A stretch of 64,000 nucleotides of DNA from assembly GCF_028649395.1 (NCBI RefSeq), contig NZ_JAQSUW010000017.1:521719-585718 (forward strand). The letters are read 5' to 3'. The translations under genes and the position numbers were made by a program. Below, piece by piece: positions 1 to 7,469 of this stretch. This stretch comes from Pseudomonas sp. Gutcm_11s. GTDB taxonomy: Bacteria > Pseudomonadota > Gammaproteobacteria > Pseudomonadales > Pseudomonadaceae. A model generated the notes under the pieces. That model searched no databases. It had not been told where the DNA came from and saw nothing but the letters and a program-made list of their open reading frames with translations. Position 1 is the first letter of the stretch. Every line of letters begins with the position of its first letter.

Positions 1-533
1 CGCAAGGCCGGCAGGCCCAGCAGGGCGGCGGCCACGGCGAGCAATAGCCACAGGAAGTGGCTGTGGCCGCCGAGGGCCTGGCCGGCGGCGATCAGCTCGG
101 CGGAGAGCAGGATGCCCAGCCCGACACCGCCATACAGCAGCGGTGCCGCCTGCGGATGGTGATCGCCACGCAGCAGCCACAGCGAGGCACCGACCAGGGT
201 CAGGGCACTGGCTACCCCGGCGACGAAGCGCAGTGGCACGACGCTGACAATATCGGGCGCGACGGCCATGGCCAGCAGGCAGGCCAGGCTGCCGAGCAGG
301 CCGACCCGGCACAGTGCCGCCGGCTGCCACGGATGCCGCCAGGCCAGCAGCAGGGCGCCGACCAGATAGCCGGCGTAGTTCGCCGAAGCGGCCAGTGCTC
401 CGCCGTGCAGGTCCAGCACCCGGTCGCTGATCATCTGCGGGTAGAGGCCGGTGAAGGCGAAGCGACCGAAGCCCATGCCTACCGCCAGCAGCAGGGTGCC
501 GGCCAGCGCGTCGAGCAGCGCGCGGCGTCTCAC
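1..533 (-). CDS. YbfB/YjiJ-family MFS transporter, 3' end outside the window
   Basis: Reading from a GTG at 533, the frame is open to the window edge (177 codons) and encodes a hydrophobic protein beginning VRRRALLDALAGTLLLAV. The early motif GMGFGRFAFTGLYPQM (about residues 18-33) is the signature first helix and loop of the YbfB/YjiJ branch of the major facilitator superfamily; alternating hydrophobic helices follow. The GTG shares the GTGA sequence with the stop of the LysR gene just upstream, so the two are translationally coupled and the transporter probably carries a substrate or product sensed by that regulator. The substrate is unknown. The C-terminal part lies beyond base 1. Confidence 0.85.
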   Translation of the reverse strand, partial: MRRRALLDALAGTLLLAVGMGFGRFAFTGLYPQMISDRVLDLHGGALAASANYAGYLVGALLLAWRHPWQPAALCRVGLLGSLACLLAMAVAPDIVSVVPLRFVAGVASALTLVGASLWLLRGDHHPQAAPLLYGGVGLGILLSAELIAAGQALGGHSHFLWLLLAVAAALLGLPAL

Positions 534-1408
534 GCGGGGCTCCGCAGTACTTCGCGCAGGCGCTCGAAGGCGGCGCCGGCGTAGCCGCTGCGCTGGACCA
601 GCAAGGTATCCAGCGCCAGCAGTGGCACCGATTGCACGGCTGGTGCCTGGCGCGGCAGTTCGAGCAGCGAGCGCGGTACCACGCCGACGCAGGCGCCGGC
701 CGCCACGCAGGCGAGAATGCTGTGGTAGGAGCCCACTTCCTGCACACGCATGGGCGGGCCGCCGGCCCCCAGCCAGCTCAGGGCAATGTGGCGATAGCTG
801 CAGCCCTGGGCGAAACCCGCCAGGGTGCGGATCTGCACCTGCTCGGGGCGGCTGACCGGCGGATGGTCGGCGGGCAGTACCAGCAGCAGTTCCTCGCGGA
901 ACACCGCCAGCGCCTCGACGCCCTGCGGCAGCGCTTCGGCCTGCCAGCGGTCCTGCTGCCAGCTGTGTGGCTGGGCGATCAGCGCGCAGTCCAGGCGTCG
1001 CGCCAGCACCGCATCGAGCAGCGCCAGACTGGGGCCGGTGCTGACCTCCAGGCTGACCTGCGGGTTTTCCCGATGGAAGTGCGCCAGCGGCTGCGGCAGG
1101 CGTGCCGCGGCGGTACTTTCCATGCTGCCCAGGCGCAGGCTGCCGCTCGGCGACTCGGGGTGCAGGGCCTGGCGCGCCTCGTCGGCCAGCGCCAGCAACT
1201 GTTCGGCATAGGCGAGGAAGGTGCGGCCGCGCTCGGTCAGCAGCATGCGCTTGCCCTCGCGCAGGAACAGGGCGGCGCCGAGCTCTTCCTCCAGCTGCTG
1301 GATGCGCGTGGTGACATTGGATTGCGCACGCTGCAGGTTCTGCGCGGCGCGGGTCACGCTCTGTTCGAGGGCGACGGCGCGAAAGATGGCGAGGTTGGTG
1401 AGATCCAT
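530..1408 (-). CDS. LysR-family transcriptional regulator
   Basis: A 292-residue LysR protein. Residues 1-60 form the winged helix-turn-helix (FRAVALEQSVTRAAQNLQ, then RAQSNVTTRIQQLEEELG), and about 90-290 form the periplasmic-binding-like effector domain. It is coupled to the MFS gene through a 4-base overlap and is divergent from the nitronate monooxygenase, with an 81-base shared control region that contains matching palindromes. This layout is typical of a LysR protein controlling its divergent neighbour. The start is the ATG at 1408, which begins directly with the conserved N-terminal helix. The effector is unknown. Confidence 0.92.
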   Translation of the reverse strand: MDLTNLAIFRAVALEQSVTRAAQNLQRAQSNVTTRIQQLEEELGAALFLREGKRMLLTERGRTFLAYAEQLLALADEARQALHPESPSGSLRLGSMESTAAARLPQPLAHFHRENPQVSLEVSTGPSLALLDAVLARRLDCALIAQPHSWQQDRWQAEALPQGVEALAVFREELLLVLPADHPPVSRPEQVQIRTLAGFAQGCSYRHIALSWLGAGGPPMRVQEVGSYHSILACVAAGACVGVVPRSLLELPRQAPAVQSVPLLALDTLLVQRSGYAGAAFERLREVLRSPA

Positions 1409-1420
1409 GGGCTTCTATAA

Positions 1421-1466
1421 ATCTCAAAATGAGAATAAAGTTTTAGTCATGATCTTGTTTTGAGAT
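1421..1466. promoter_or_regulatory. Divergent control region with LysR-type palindromes
   Basis: ATCTCAAAA at 1421-1429 is repeated inverted as TTTTGAGAT at 1458-1466. The left copy also forms a local palindrome, TCTCA-AAA-TGAGA, at 1422-1434. The segment is AT-rich compared with its surroundings and lies between the LysR start and the monooxygenase start. That it is the binding site of the adjacent LysR protein is inferred from position and symmetry. Confidence 0.55.
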
Positions 1467-1489
1467 TAATTGGTCAATCGGAGGTTTGC

Positions 1490-2533
1490 ATGTCGTCGCT
1501 GTGCACGTTGCTCGGAATCCAGCATCCCATCATCCAGGCGCCCATGGTCGGTGTGTCCACCCCGGCACTGGCTGCCGCGGTGTCCGAGGCCGGTGGCCTG
1601 GGCTCGCTGGGGCTTGGTGCCAGCACTCCGGCGCAGGCTCGCGAACTGATCGCACAGACCCGGGCCCTGACCGACAAGCCGTTCAACCTCAACCTGTTCT
1701 GCCACGCGCCGGCGCATGCCGACGCCGCGCGCGAGCAAGCCTGGCTGGAGCGCCTGCGGCCGCTGTTTGCCGAGTTCGGTGCCGAGCCGCCGGCGCAGTT
1801 GCGCGAGATCTACCTGAGCTTCCTGGCCGATCCGGCCATGCTGGAGGTGTTGCTGGAGCTGCGCCCGGCGGTGGTCAGCTTCCACTTCGGCCTGCCGGAG
1901 GTGGCGTGGATCGCGCGCCTCAAGGATGCCGGCATTCGCCTGCTGGCCTGCGTGACCACCGCCGCGGAGGCCCGTTTGGCCGAGGCTGCTGGAGTGGATG
2001 CGCTGGTGGCACAGGGTGTCGAGGCCGGTGGCCATCGCGGCGTGTTCACGCCTGAGAACGGTGATACCAGCCTCGGCACGCTCGCCCTGGTGCGCCTGCT
2101 GGCGCAGCAGTCGAGTCTGCCGATCATCGCCGCCGGCGGCATCATGGATGGTGCCGGCATCAAGGCCGCGCAGGCCCTCGGCGCCGCGGGCGTGCAACTG
2201 GGCACCGCCTTCGTGCTCTGCCCGGAGTCCGCCGCCAATGCCGACTACCGGGCGGCGCTGCAGGGCGAGAAGGCCTATCGCACCGAGATCACCGCCAACA
2301 TCTCCGGGCGCCCGGCGCGTGGCTTGCCCAACCGGCTGTACGGCGAGCTCGGAGCGGCCCTGCCGGACTACCCGATCTGCTACGACGCGGCCAAGGCGCT
2401 GCATGCTGCTGCCAGTGCCCAGGGTAACCACGACTTCGCCGCCCAATGGGCCGGCCAGGGCGCGCCGCTGGCCCGTGAGCTGCCGGCGTCAGAGTTGGTG
2501 GCGACGCTGGTGAGGGAAATGCAGCAGGCATGA
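1490..2533 (+). CDS. Nitronate monooxygenase (FMN-dependent, 2-nitropropane dioxygenase family)
   Basis: A 347-residue TIM-barrel flavoenzyme that oxidises alkyl nitronates to carbonyl compounds and nitrite. The N-terminus carries the family motif GIQHPIIQAPMVGVSTPALA. The segment QGVEAGGHRG contains the histidine used as catalytic base in this family, and IIAAGGIMDGAGIKAAQALG plus GVQLGTAF form the FMN phosphate-binding end of the barrel. The ATG at 1490 is chosen because GGAGG lies 5 bases upstream and the protein then begins directly with the family N-terminus; an upstream in-frame start would add 10 unconserved residues. The gene is probably controlled by the divergent LysR gene and ends in an intrinsic terminator. 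Confidence 0.92.
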   Translation: MSSLCTLLGIQHPIIQAPMVGVSTPALAAAVSEAGGLGSLGLGASTPAQARELIAQTRALTDKPFNLNLFCHAPAHADAAREQAWLERLRPLFAEFGAEPPAQLREIYLSFLADPAMLEVLLELRPAVVSFHFGLPEVAWIARLKDAGIRLLACVTTAAEARLAEAAGVDALVAQGVEAGGHRGVFTPENGDTSLGTLALVRLLAQQSSLPIIAAGGIMDGAGIKAAQALGAAGVQLGTAFVLCPESAANADYRAALQGEKAYRTEITANISGRPARGLPNRLYGELGAALPDYPICYDAAKALHAAASAQGNHDFAAQWAGQGAPLARELPASELVATLVREMQQA

Positions 2534-2535
2534 AA

Positions 2536-2565
2536 AAAGGCCGGTGGGTCACCCCACCGGCCTTT
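2536..2565. terminator. Bidirectional intrinsic terminator
   Basis: The 13-bp perfect stem AAAGGCCGGTGGG / CCCACCGGCCTTT has a 4-base loop, with an A-run on the left and TTTCTC on the right. It sits between the convergent nitronate monooxygenase and periplasmic binding protein genes and can serve both. Confidence 0.85.
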
Positions 2566-2585
2566 CTCATTGCACTACCCCGGGA

Positions 2586-2990
2586 TCAGGGCAGGGTGAA
2601 CAGCACCTTGACTTTGTCGGTCACGGCGGCCTTGTCCACGTAGCCGATGGCATCGGCTTCGGCGGCGACCTTGGCCACCACGTCGGCATCGCCGGCCACG
2701 CTCGGCAGCGGCTGGCCCTTGCCGGTGAACACCAGACCGGACCAGTAGGACTTCAGCTGGGCTTCGTTCTTGTTGGTGACCGATGTGTAGAACTTCTCCT
2801 TGGTCGGATTCCAGTCTTTCTGGTCGACGCCTTTCAGCGACTTGTTCTTGCCCAGGAAGATGTTGGCCACGTCGGACTGCGACGGCGCGGCGGACGCACC
2901 GGCGTTGACGATCACGGCGACTTCGGCCTGGGCCAGGGCGGCGAAGCCCAGGCTGGCGGCGGCGAAGAGAATGCGGACGGACTGCTTCAT
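2586..2990 (-). CDS. Small periplasmic phosphate-binding-like protein (PBP-like)
   Basis: A 134-residue protein with a signal peptide (MKQSVRILFAAASLGFAALAQA) and a mature part resembling a single lobe of PstS-type binding proteins. The segment VIVNAGASAAPSQSDVANIFLGK matches the start of the PBP-like family often labelled phosphate ABC transporter substrate-binding, and AIGYVDKAAV is the usual C-terminal motif. True PstS proteins are about 320 residues, so this is a half-size protein and no ABC membrane genes are nearby. The ATG at 2990 has GGAG at a better spacing than the ATG six bases upstream. It is the third gene of a chemoreceptor, porin, binding-protein set. The ligand is unproven. 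Confidence 0.82.
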   Translation of the reverse strand: MKQSVRILFAAASLGFAALAQAEVAVIVNAGASAAPSQSDVANIFLGKNKSLKGVDQKDWNPTKEKFYTSVTNKNEAQLKSYWSGLVFTGKGQPLPSVAGDADVVAKVAAEADAIGYVDKAAVTDKVKVLFTLP

Positions 2991-3001
2991 GTGCATGCTC
3001 C

Positions 3002-4159
3002 TCAGAATACGAAGTCGACGCCGGCGCTGATGATGTCGCCGTCATAGTTGCGGGACGGTACGCCGGCCAGGCCGTTGGTGCGGTCGTACACGGTGTTGTT
3101 GTACAGCTCCTGGGCGTCGCGCACGAACACGCCGTCGTAGCCGCCGCTGGTGTCGACGCGCTTGTACTCGCCCTTCAGGACTACGGTCGGCATCAGGTTG
3201 TAGTTCAGGCCGAGGGTCCAGGAGTTCTGGCGACCTTCATCCTCGTCCAGCTGGGCGTAGGTGACGTGGGCCAGGAAGTCGCCGAAGCGGCGGCCGCCCA
3301 TCAGGTAGAAGGAGTCGGTGCTGGCGCTGCCGTCGTTCTCGATCACGCGGCTGGTCCACTCGTTGGCTGTAAGCCAGGTACCGTTGTCGTACTGGTAGCC
3401 GATCGAGGTGAACTTGCCCTTGTCCTTGTCCAGCGCCAGCAGGGTGGCGGAACCCGGGTTGCCGAAGATGTCGGTGAAGCTACCGGAGATCTCGGTGTCG
3501 ATGTCGGCCTCGGCGTAGCCGATGCGCAGGGTGCCGAAGTCATTGGTGGCCAGGCTCACGCTGGCACCGAAGACGTTGTCGTAGTCGATGTCGAACTCGT
3601 CGTCGTACAGGTAGTAGTCGCGGTTCTTGGCGATGCCGCCGGCGAGCTGGAAGGACAGGGTGGCGAAGGACAGCGGCAGGTTGTAGACCAGGTCCGCACC
3701 TTCGTAGTTGGACAGCTGGACTTGGCTGTAGACCTCGTCCGGCAGGCGCAGCCAGGGGTAGCTGAAGCCTACGTCGATGCTCTCGGAGTACATGTACACC
3801 GGGGTGCGCAGACGGCCGAAGCGCAGCATCAGGTTATCGGTGCTCTGCCACGACAGGTAGGCCCACTCCAGGTTGCCTTTCCACTCGTCGCCATAGGCCT
3901 TGGCGGTGGTCTGCAGGGTCAGGCCGACGGTGTCGGTGACGCCGTAGGTCAGCTGGGCGCCGAACTTGCTCAGCTGGTCGCCACGCCAGGAGTCGGTGGT
4001 CTGGCCGGAGATGCCATAGCCACGGCCGTCGTCTTCACCACCCAGGTGGGTGACGCCGACGGTGCCGAAACCGTTGATGAGGGCCTCGCCTTGTTCCAGC
4101 GCGAATGCCGAGGTGCTGGCCAGGCAGATGGCCAGGCCGAGTACGCGGGCAGTAGTCAT
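3002..4159 (-). CDS. Outer-membrane porin-like beta-barrel protein
   Basis: A 385-residue exported protein. A signal peptide (MTTARVLGLAICLASTSAFA) precedes a mature sequence of alternating amphipathic strands rich in Tyr, Gly and Asp. It ends in ISAGVDFVF, with the terminal Phe typical of BAM-inserted barrels. The start at 4159 follows GGAG; an upstream TTG would add five residues. It begins 23 bases after the chemoreceptor stop and ends 11 bases before the binding-protein start, so the three are probably one operon. It may admit the ligand bound by the small periplasmic protein. I cannot assign a specific porin family. Confidence 0.85.
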   Translation of the reverse strand: MTTARVLGLAICLASTSAFALEQGEALINGFGTVGVTHLGGEDDGRGYGISGQTTDSWRGDQLSKFGAQLTYGVTDTVGLTLQTTAKAYGDEWKGNLEWAYLSWQSTDNLMLRFGRLRTPVYMYSESIDVGFSYPWLRLPDEVYSQVQLSNYEGADLVYNLPLSFATLSFQLAGGIAKNRDYYLYDDEFDIDYDNVFGASVSLATNDFGTLRIGYAEADIDTEISGSFTDIFGNPGSATLLALDKDKGKFTSIGYQYDNGTWLTANEWTSRVIENDGSASTDSFYLMGGRRFGDFLAHVTYAQLDEDEGRQNSWTLGLNYNLMPTVVLKGEYKRVDTSGGYDGVFVRDAQELYNNTVYDRTNGLAGVPSRNYDGDIISAGVDFVF

Positions 4160-4182
4160 GCAGTGATGCTCCAATGAATGAA

Positions 4183-5805
4183 TTAAACGCGGAATTGGGC
4201 TGTTGCCGCGCGCAGGTGGTCCCCTGTGCTGACCAGCTGCTCGCCTAGGCGCGCGGTGGCATCGGCCCCGTTTGCGGTTGCTTGTGCATCCTGCTGCAAC
4301 ACTTGGGTTTCTTGTTGGATGGAACTGGACAGGCCGATCTGCTCCTGGGTGAGCTGGGCGATGCCGGCGTTCAGTTCGTCGATCTGGCTCACCGCCACGG
4401 CGATGGACTCGAGCATGCGGGTAGCTTCCACCGACAGCTCGATGCTGTTCTGCGCCTTGTCGCCGTTGGCGGTCATCACATTGAGCACGCTGTTGGCGCT
4501 GTTCTGCAGGCGCTGGATGATCTGCTGGATCTCGGCGGTGGAGGCGGCGGTCTTCTGCGCCAGGTTACGCACCTCGTCGGCGACCACGGCGAAGCCGCGG
4601 CCCTGTTCGCCGGCACGGGCGGCCTCGATGGCGGCGTTGAGCGCCAGCAGGTTGGTCTGCTCGGCGATGCTGCGGATCACGGTAAGTACCGAGCCGACCT
4701 GCTGGGTTTCTTCCTCCAGCTGCTGCATGGCCTGCACGGCGCCCATCACGCTGTTGCCCAGGTCGCTGATGCTGGTGGACAGGCTGCCGATGCTGGCACG
4801 TGCGGTGCCGGCCTGGCGCGAGGCGTCGCCGGCGCCCTGCGAGGCTTGCTGCGAGCGATGCGCCACTTCCTGGATGCTGCTGGTCATGGTCTGGATGTCA
4901 CGCCCGATCGAGTCGGTGTGGCCCTGCTGCGAGCGGGCGTTCTGCGTGGCGTCCTGGGTCAGTCGGTACAGCTCCTTGGACATGCCGCCCAGCGGGCTGG
5001 CGGCCTCGATGGTCTGGCGGATGGTGCCCTGCAGCTTGTCGAGGAAACCATTGAACAGCTGGATCATCTCGCCGATCTCGTCGCGCGAGTCGACGTTGAC
5101 CCGGCGGGTCAGGTCGCCGTCGCCCTTGGCGATGGCCTGCAACGATCCGATTACGCCATGCACGTTGCCCATGATGCCGCGGATGATCACCCAGGCGCCG
5201 AGGCCGACCAGGGCCACCAGCAAGGCGCTGAGGATGTAGCCGGCGCGGGTGGTCTCGGCGTTGTCGGTACGTGCCTGGCCTAGGGTGCTCTGGAAGTCGT
5301 CGTAGGCGTGGGCGCGGAAGGTCTCGCCGAGCTTCTGCGCGGCGGCCAGGTCGCTGGCCATGCGGTCCAGATTGGGGCGCAGGTCTTCGAAGCCGGCGCT
5401 GCCCTTGATCAGCTGCTCGGAGGCGGACAGTGCGTTGTCGGCGTAGCGGCTGATGGCCTGGCGCCAGTCCTCCAGCTCGCCGGCACGCTCGCTGTTGGCG
5501 CGGGTCAGCGGCTGCAGTTGCTGTTGCAGGTTGGCGACGTCGGCCAGCACCTGGCGTGCCTCGTCTAGGGTTGCCAGCTCGCCGGCGGCCACCGCGCTGT
5601 TGAGGATGCCCGGCAGGCGGGAGAACTGGAAGTTCACCGCGTCGGCCTTCTCCAGCGTCGGGAAACTGTTGGTTTCCAGGGCATCCAGGCGGGCATCGTT
5701 GGCTGCCAGCTGGGTGGAGGTGTAGACCACGAACAGCAGCAGGCCGAGCAGGGCAACGGCGGGCAGCAGCGACAACTTCAGGGTCAGCGACAGATTCTTA
5801 AGCAT
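4183..5805 (-). CDS. Methyl-accepting chemotaxis protein
   Basis: A 540-residue transmembrane chemoreceptor. TM1 is at about 11-30, a helical periplasmic ligand-binding domain at about 31-187 (four-helix-bundle-like, Gln/Ala/Leu rich), and TM2 at about 188-210 (ILSALLVALVGLGAWVII). A HAMP domain follows to about 265, then a long coiled-coil signalling domain. The hairpin tip contains IRSIAEQTNLLALNAAIEAA and GRGFAVVADEVRNLA, which contact CheA and CheW. There is no C-terminal CheR/CheB tethering pentapeptide. It is the first gene of the unit with the porin and small binding protein, which suggests it senses that binding protein or its ligand. Confidence 0.95.
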   Translation of the reverse strand: MLKNLSLTLKLSLLPAVALLGLLLFVVYTSTQLAANDARLDALETNSFPTLEKADAVNFQFSRLPGILNSAVAAGELATLDEARQVLADVANLQQQLQPLTRANSERAGELEDWRQAISRYADNALSASEQLIKGSAGFEDLRPNLDRMASDLAAAQKLGETFRAHAYDDFQSTLGQARTDNAETTRAGYILSALLVALVGLGAWVIIRGIMGNVHGVIGSLQAIAKGDGDLTRRVNVDSRDEIGEMIQLFNGFLDKLQGTIRQTIEAASPLGGMSKELYRLTQDATQNARSQQGHTDSIGRDIQTMTSSIQEVAHRSQQASQGAGDASRQAGTARASIGSLSTSISDLGNSVMGAVQAMQQLEEETQQVGSVLTVIRSIAEQTNLLALNAAIEAARAGEQGRGFAVVADEVRNLAQKTAASTAEIQQIIQRLQNSANSVLNVMTANGDKAQNSIELSVEATRMLESIAVAVSQIDELNAGIAQLTQEQIGLSSSIQQETQVLQQDAQATANGADATARLGEQLVSTGDHLRAATAQFRV

Positions 5806-6219
5806 TGGCAGGTACCCAAATCGGGGGCGCGAAGTGTACAGGAAGCCGTTTGGTGGCTAAAGGCCATCTATCGGTCATCCTGTGACCGGCGATGGTTTGG
5901 TTGTGGTCGTTATGTCGGCCGCCCCTCTTATTTCTATAGCTGCAAATCATCGGGCACGCCTGTGCCGCGACGTCGCATGTGCCTGGTCTGAATGCCGAAG
6001 CGAAACGGCAGAGTGTGCTGGGGAGGAGGGCGAAAGCGCCTGCTGGCGCGCGGTGCAGGGGACGTGCAGCGCAGCGGTTGGCAGCCGCGTGGCCGGCGTG
6101 GTGCCGGCGCGCTTGCCAGTGGCGCGTGCCGATGAACGGAGTGGGGCCGTTCGTGGGGAGGTGGGGCGAATAGATGGCGTGGCCTATTCCGCGGCTGCGC
6201 CGCGGAATAGGGGGGCTAC
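5806..6219. other. Non-coding spacer between chemoreceptor and M14-like peptidase genes
   Basis: These 414 bases hold no convincing gene. The right part, next to the chemoreceptor start, would hold its promoter on the minus strand. The middle (about 5950-6170) is GC-rich with short open frames that lack a ribosome site and resemble no family I know. A strong hairpin lies at 6183-6211. Confidence 0.6.
6183..6211 (-). terminator. Strong hairpin after the M14-like peptidase gene
   Basis: CCTATTCCGCGGC / GCCGCGGAATAGG is a 13-bp perfect stem with a 3-base loop, starting 8 bases past the stop at 6220. No T-run follows on the minus strand, so it is a weak or Rho-assisted terminator or an mRNA-stabilising end rather than a classical intrinsic terminator. 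Confidence 0.5.
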
Positions 6220-7311
6220 TCAGGCCGGTAGCGGCGAGGCGAGGCCGGTCAGGGTCTGGTCGAGGACTTCGCGAGCCTGTTCCAGGATCTGCTGTTTCCA
6301 GTCGTCGGCATCGACGTAGAAGGCATCGCGCAGGCGGCGCTTGATCAATTGCTGCTGGGCCGCCGGTACCTGCGGGTTGCGGTACAGCCAGTGGTCGCCG
6401 CGCATGCCATTGAGCACCTGCAGGCCGGGCAGGGTGCCGTACTCCAGGGTCAGACCGTTGTACTCGGCCTGCGGGCAGAGCTCCGGCACCACGTTGTCGA
6501 TGGTGCCATTGAGCTTGGCCGACACCGAGTTGCCCTCGGCGCTGTTGGTGACCTGATCACCCCACCAGCGACGGCAGCGGGCGATGTCTTCTGCTGTCTG
6601 CCGACCCTTGTAGATGCGCTCGCCGATGCCGCGCGGACCCAGGCCGGTGTGGATGTCGATCCAGCCCAGGCGGCGGCACTGCTGGCCGTGCTGGCGCAGC
6701 ACCTGCTTCAGGGTGCGATTGCTCCAGGTGGCTTCGGTGCCGGCGAAGAACATGCCCTTGGGGTCGTTGTGCTGGCCACGCGAGATGGCGCCCTGCAGGG
6801 CCATGCGCCCGTGGCGCAGGGAGTAGCCGACCAGGCCCAGGGTGCTGAGCAGGGTTGGCGGCTGGCGCTTGGGCAGCAGCAGGTGGGCGATGGCGCGGTA
6901 GTCGGGGTTGTCCGGCAGCGGCTGGCTGAAATCGACGAAGTTGCGGTTGAGGTCGACGTTGTCCTCGGTCACCCGGCGCAGCCAGGAGAAGCCGTGCGGG
7001 TTGAGCGCATGGATGAACAGCACGGCCAGGTCGTCGCGCTTGCAGCGTTCGATCCAGGCCTTGTCGCGCAGGTGCTCGACCTGGATGCCGGAGCCGCAGA
7101 AGCCCTCCGCGCCATGGCAGGCGCTGCTGAGGATCAGCAGGTTGGCGGCGCTAGCTGCGCCGAGGCGGGCGACGTCCATCGCCAGTTCCTCTCCGTCGCG
7201 TCCGCGCAGCGGGTGGACATGGGATTCGACGCTCAGGTCGGCGGCGGCGCAAGCCTCGAGAAATTTCTGCCGGGCTTCGGCGTAGCTCTGCGAGAAGCTG
7301 GAGAGATCCAT
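6220..7311 (-). CDS. DUF2817 / M14-like zinc carboxypeptidase or deacylase
   Basis: A 363-residue protein of the DUF2817 family, a branch of M14 carboxypeptidases and aspartoacylases. The zinc site is visible: H66 and E69 in ACHGAEG, and H221 in DIHTGLGP. E290 in LTLEYGTLPG is the probable catalytic base, and NVDLNRNF (118-125) is the typical substrate-binding motif. There is no signal peptide, so it is cytoplasmic. The ATG at 7311 has AAGGAA upstream and is preferred to an earlier in-frame start. It is the last gene of a run with an M20 amidohydrolase, an MFS transporter and a CapA-like protein, which points to hydrolysis of an imported amide or peptide. The substrate is unknown. Confidence 0.85.
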   Translation of the reverse strand: MDLSSFSQSYAEARQKFLEACAAADLSVESHVHPLRGRDGEELAMDVARLGAASAANLLILSSACHGAEGFCGSGIQVEHLRDKAWIERCKRDDLAVLFIHALNPHGFSWLRRVTEDNVDLNRNFVDFSQPLPDNPDYRAIAHLLLPKRQPPTLLSTLGLVGYSLRHGRMALQGAISRGQHNDPKGMFFAGTEATWSNRTLKQVLRQHGQQCRRLGWIDIHTGLGPRGIGERIYKGRQTAEDIARCRRWWGDQVTNSAEGNSVSAKLNGTIDNVVPELCPQAEYNGLTLEYGTLPGLQVLNGMRGDHWLYRNPQVPAAQQQLIKRRLRDAFYVDADDWKQQILEQAREVLDQTLTGLASPLPA

Positions 7312-7337
7312 GTGGAAAGTTCCTTGTGGTGAAAGCA

Positions 7338-7357
7338 GCCCGCGGGGTTTCGCGGGC
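7338..7357 (-). terminator. GC-rich hairpin between the CapA-like and M14-like genes
   Basis: GCCCGCG / CGCGGGC is a 7-bp stem with a 6-base loop, just upstream of the ribosome site of the M14-like gene. No T-run follows. It lies in a 158-base gap that is otherwise featureless and may act as an mRNA processing or attenuation structure, making the last gene partly independent. Confidence 0.35.
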
Positions 7358-7469
7358 ATGGCCGGGCCTGCGGCGCAGGCTTGTGGCCTGTGCCGGGCGA
7401 CGGAGCGGTCGTGGGTTGGGGGCTTGCCCCGGGCTGGCGACCTTGTGGGGCGCTAGCCCTGGTTGGCGG

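Noticed and set aside
5882..6319. 145-codon plus-strand frame upstream of the M14-like gene
   Set aside because: Runs into the 3' end of the opposite gene, Arg/Ala-rich, no ribosome site and no recognisable domain.
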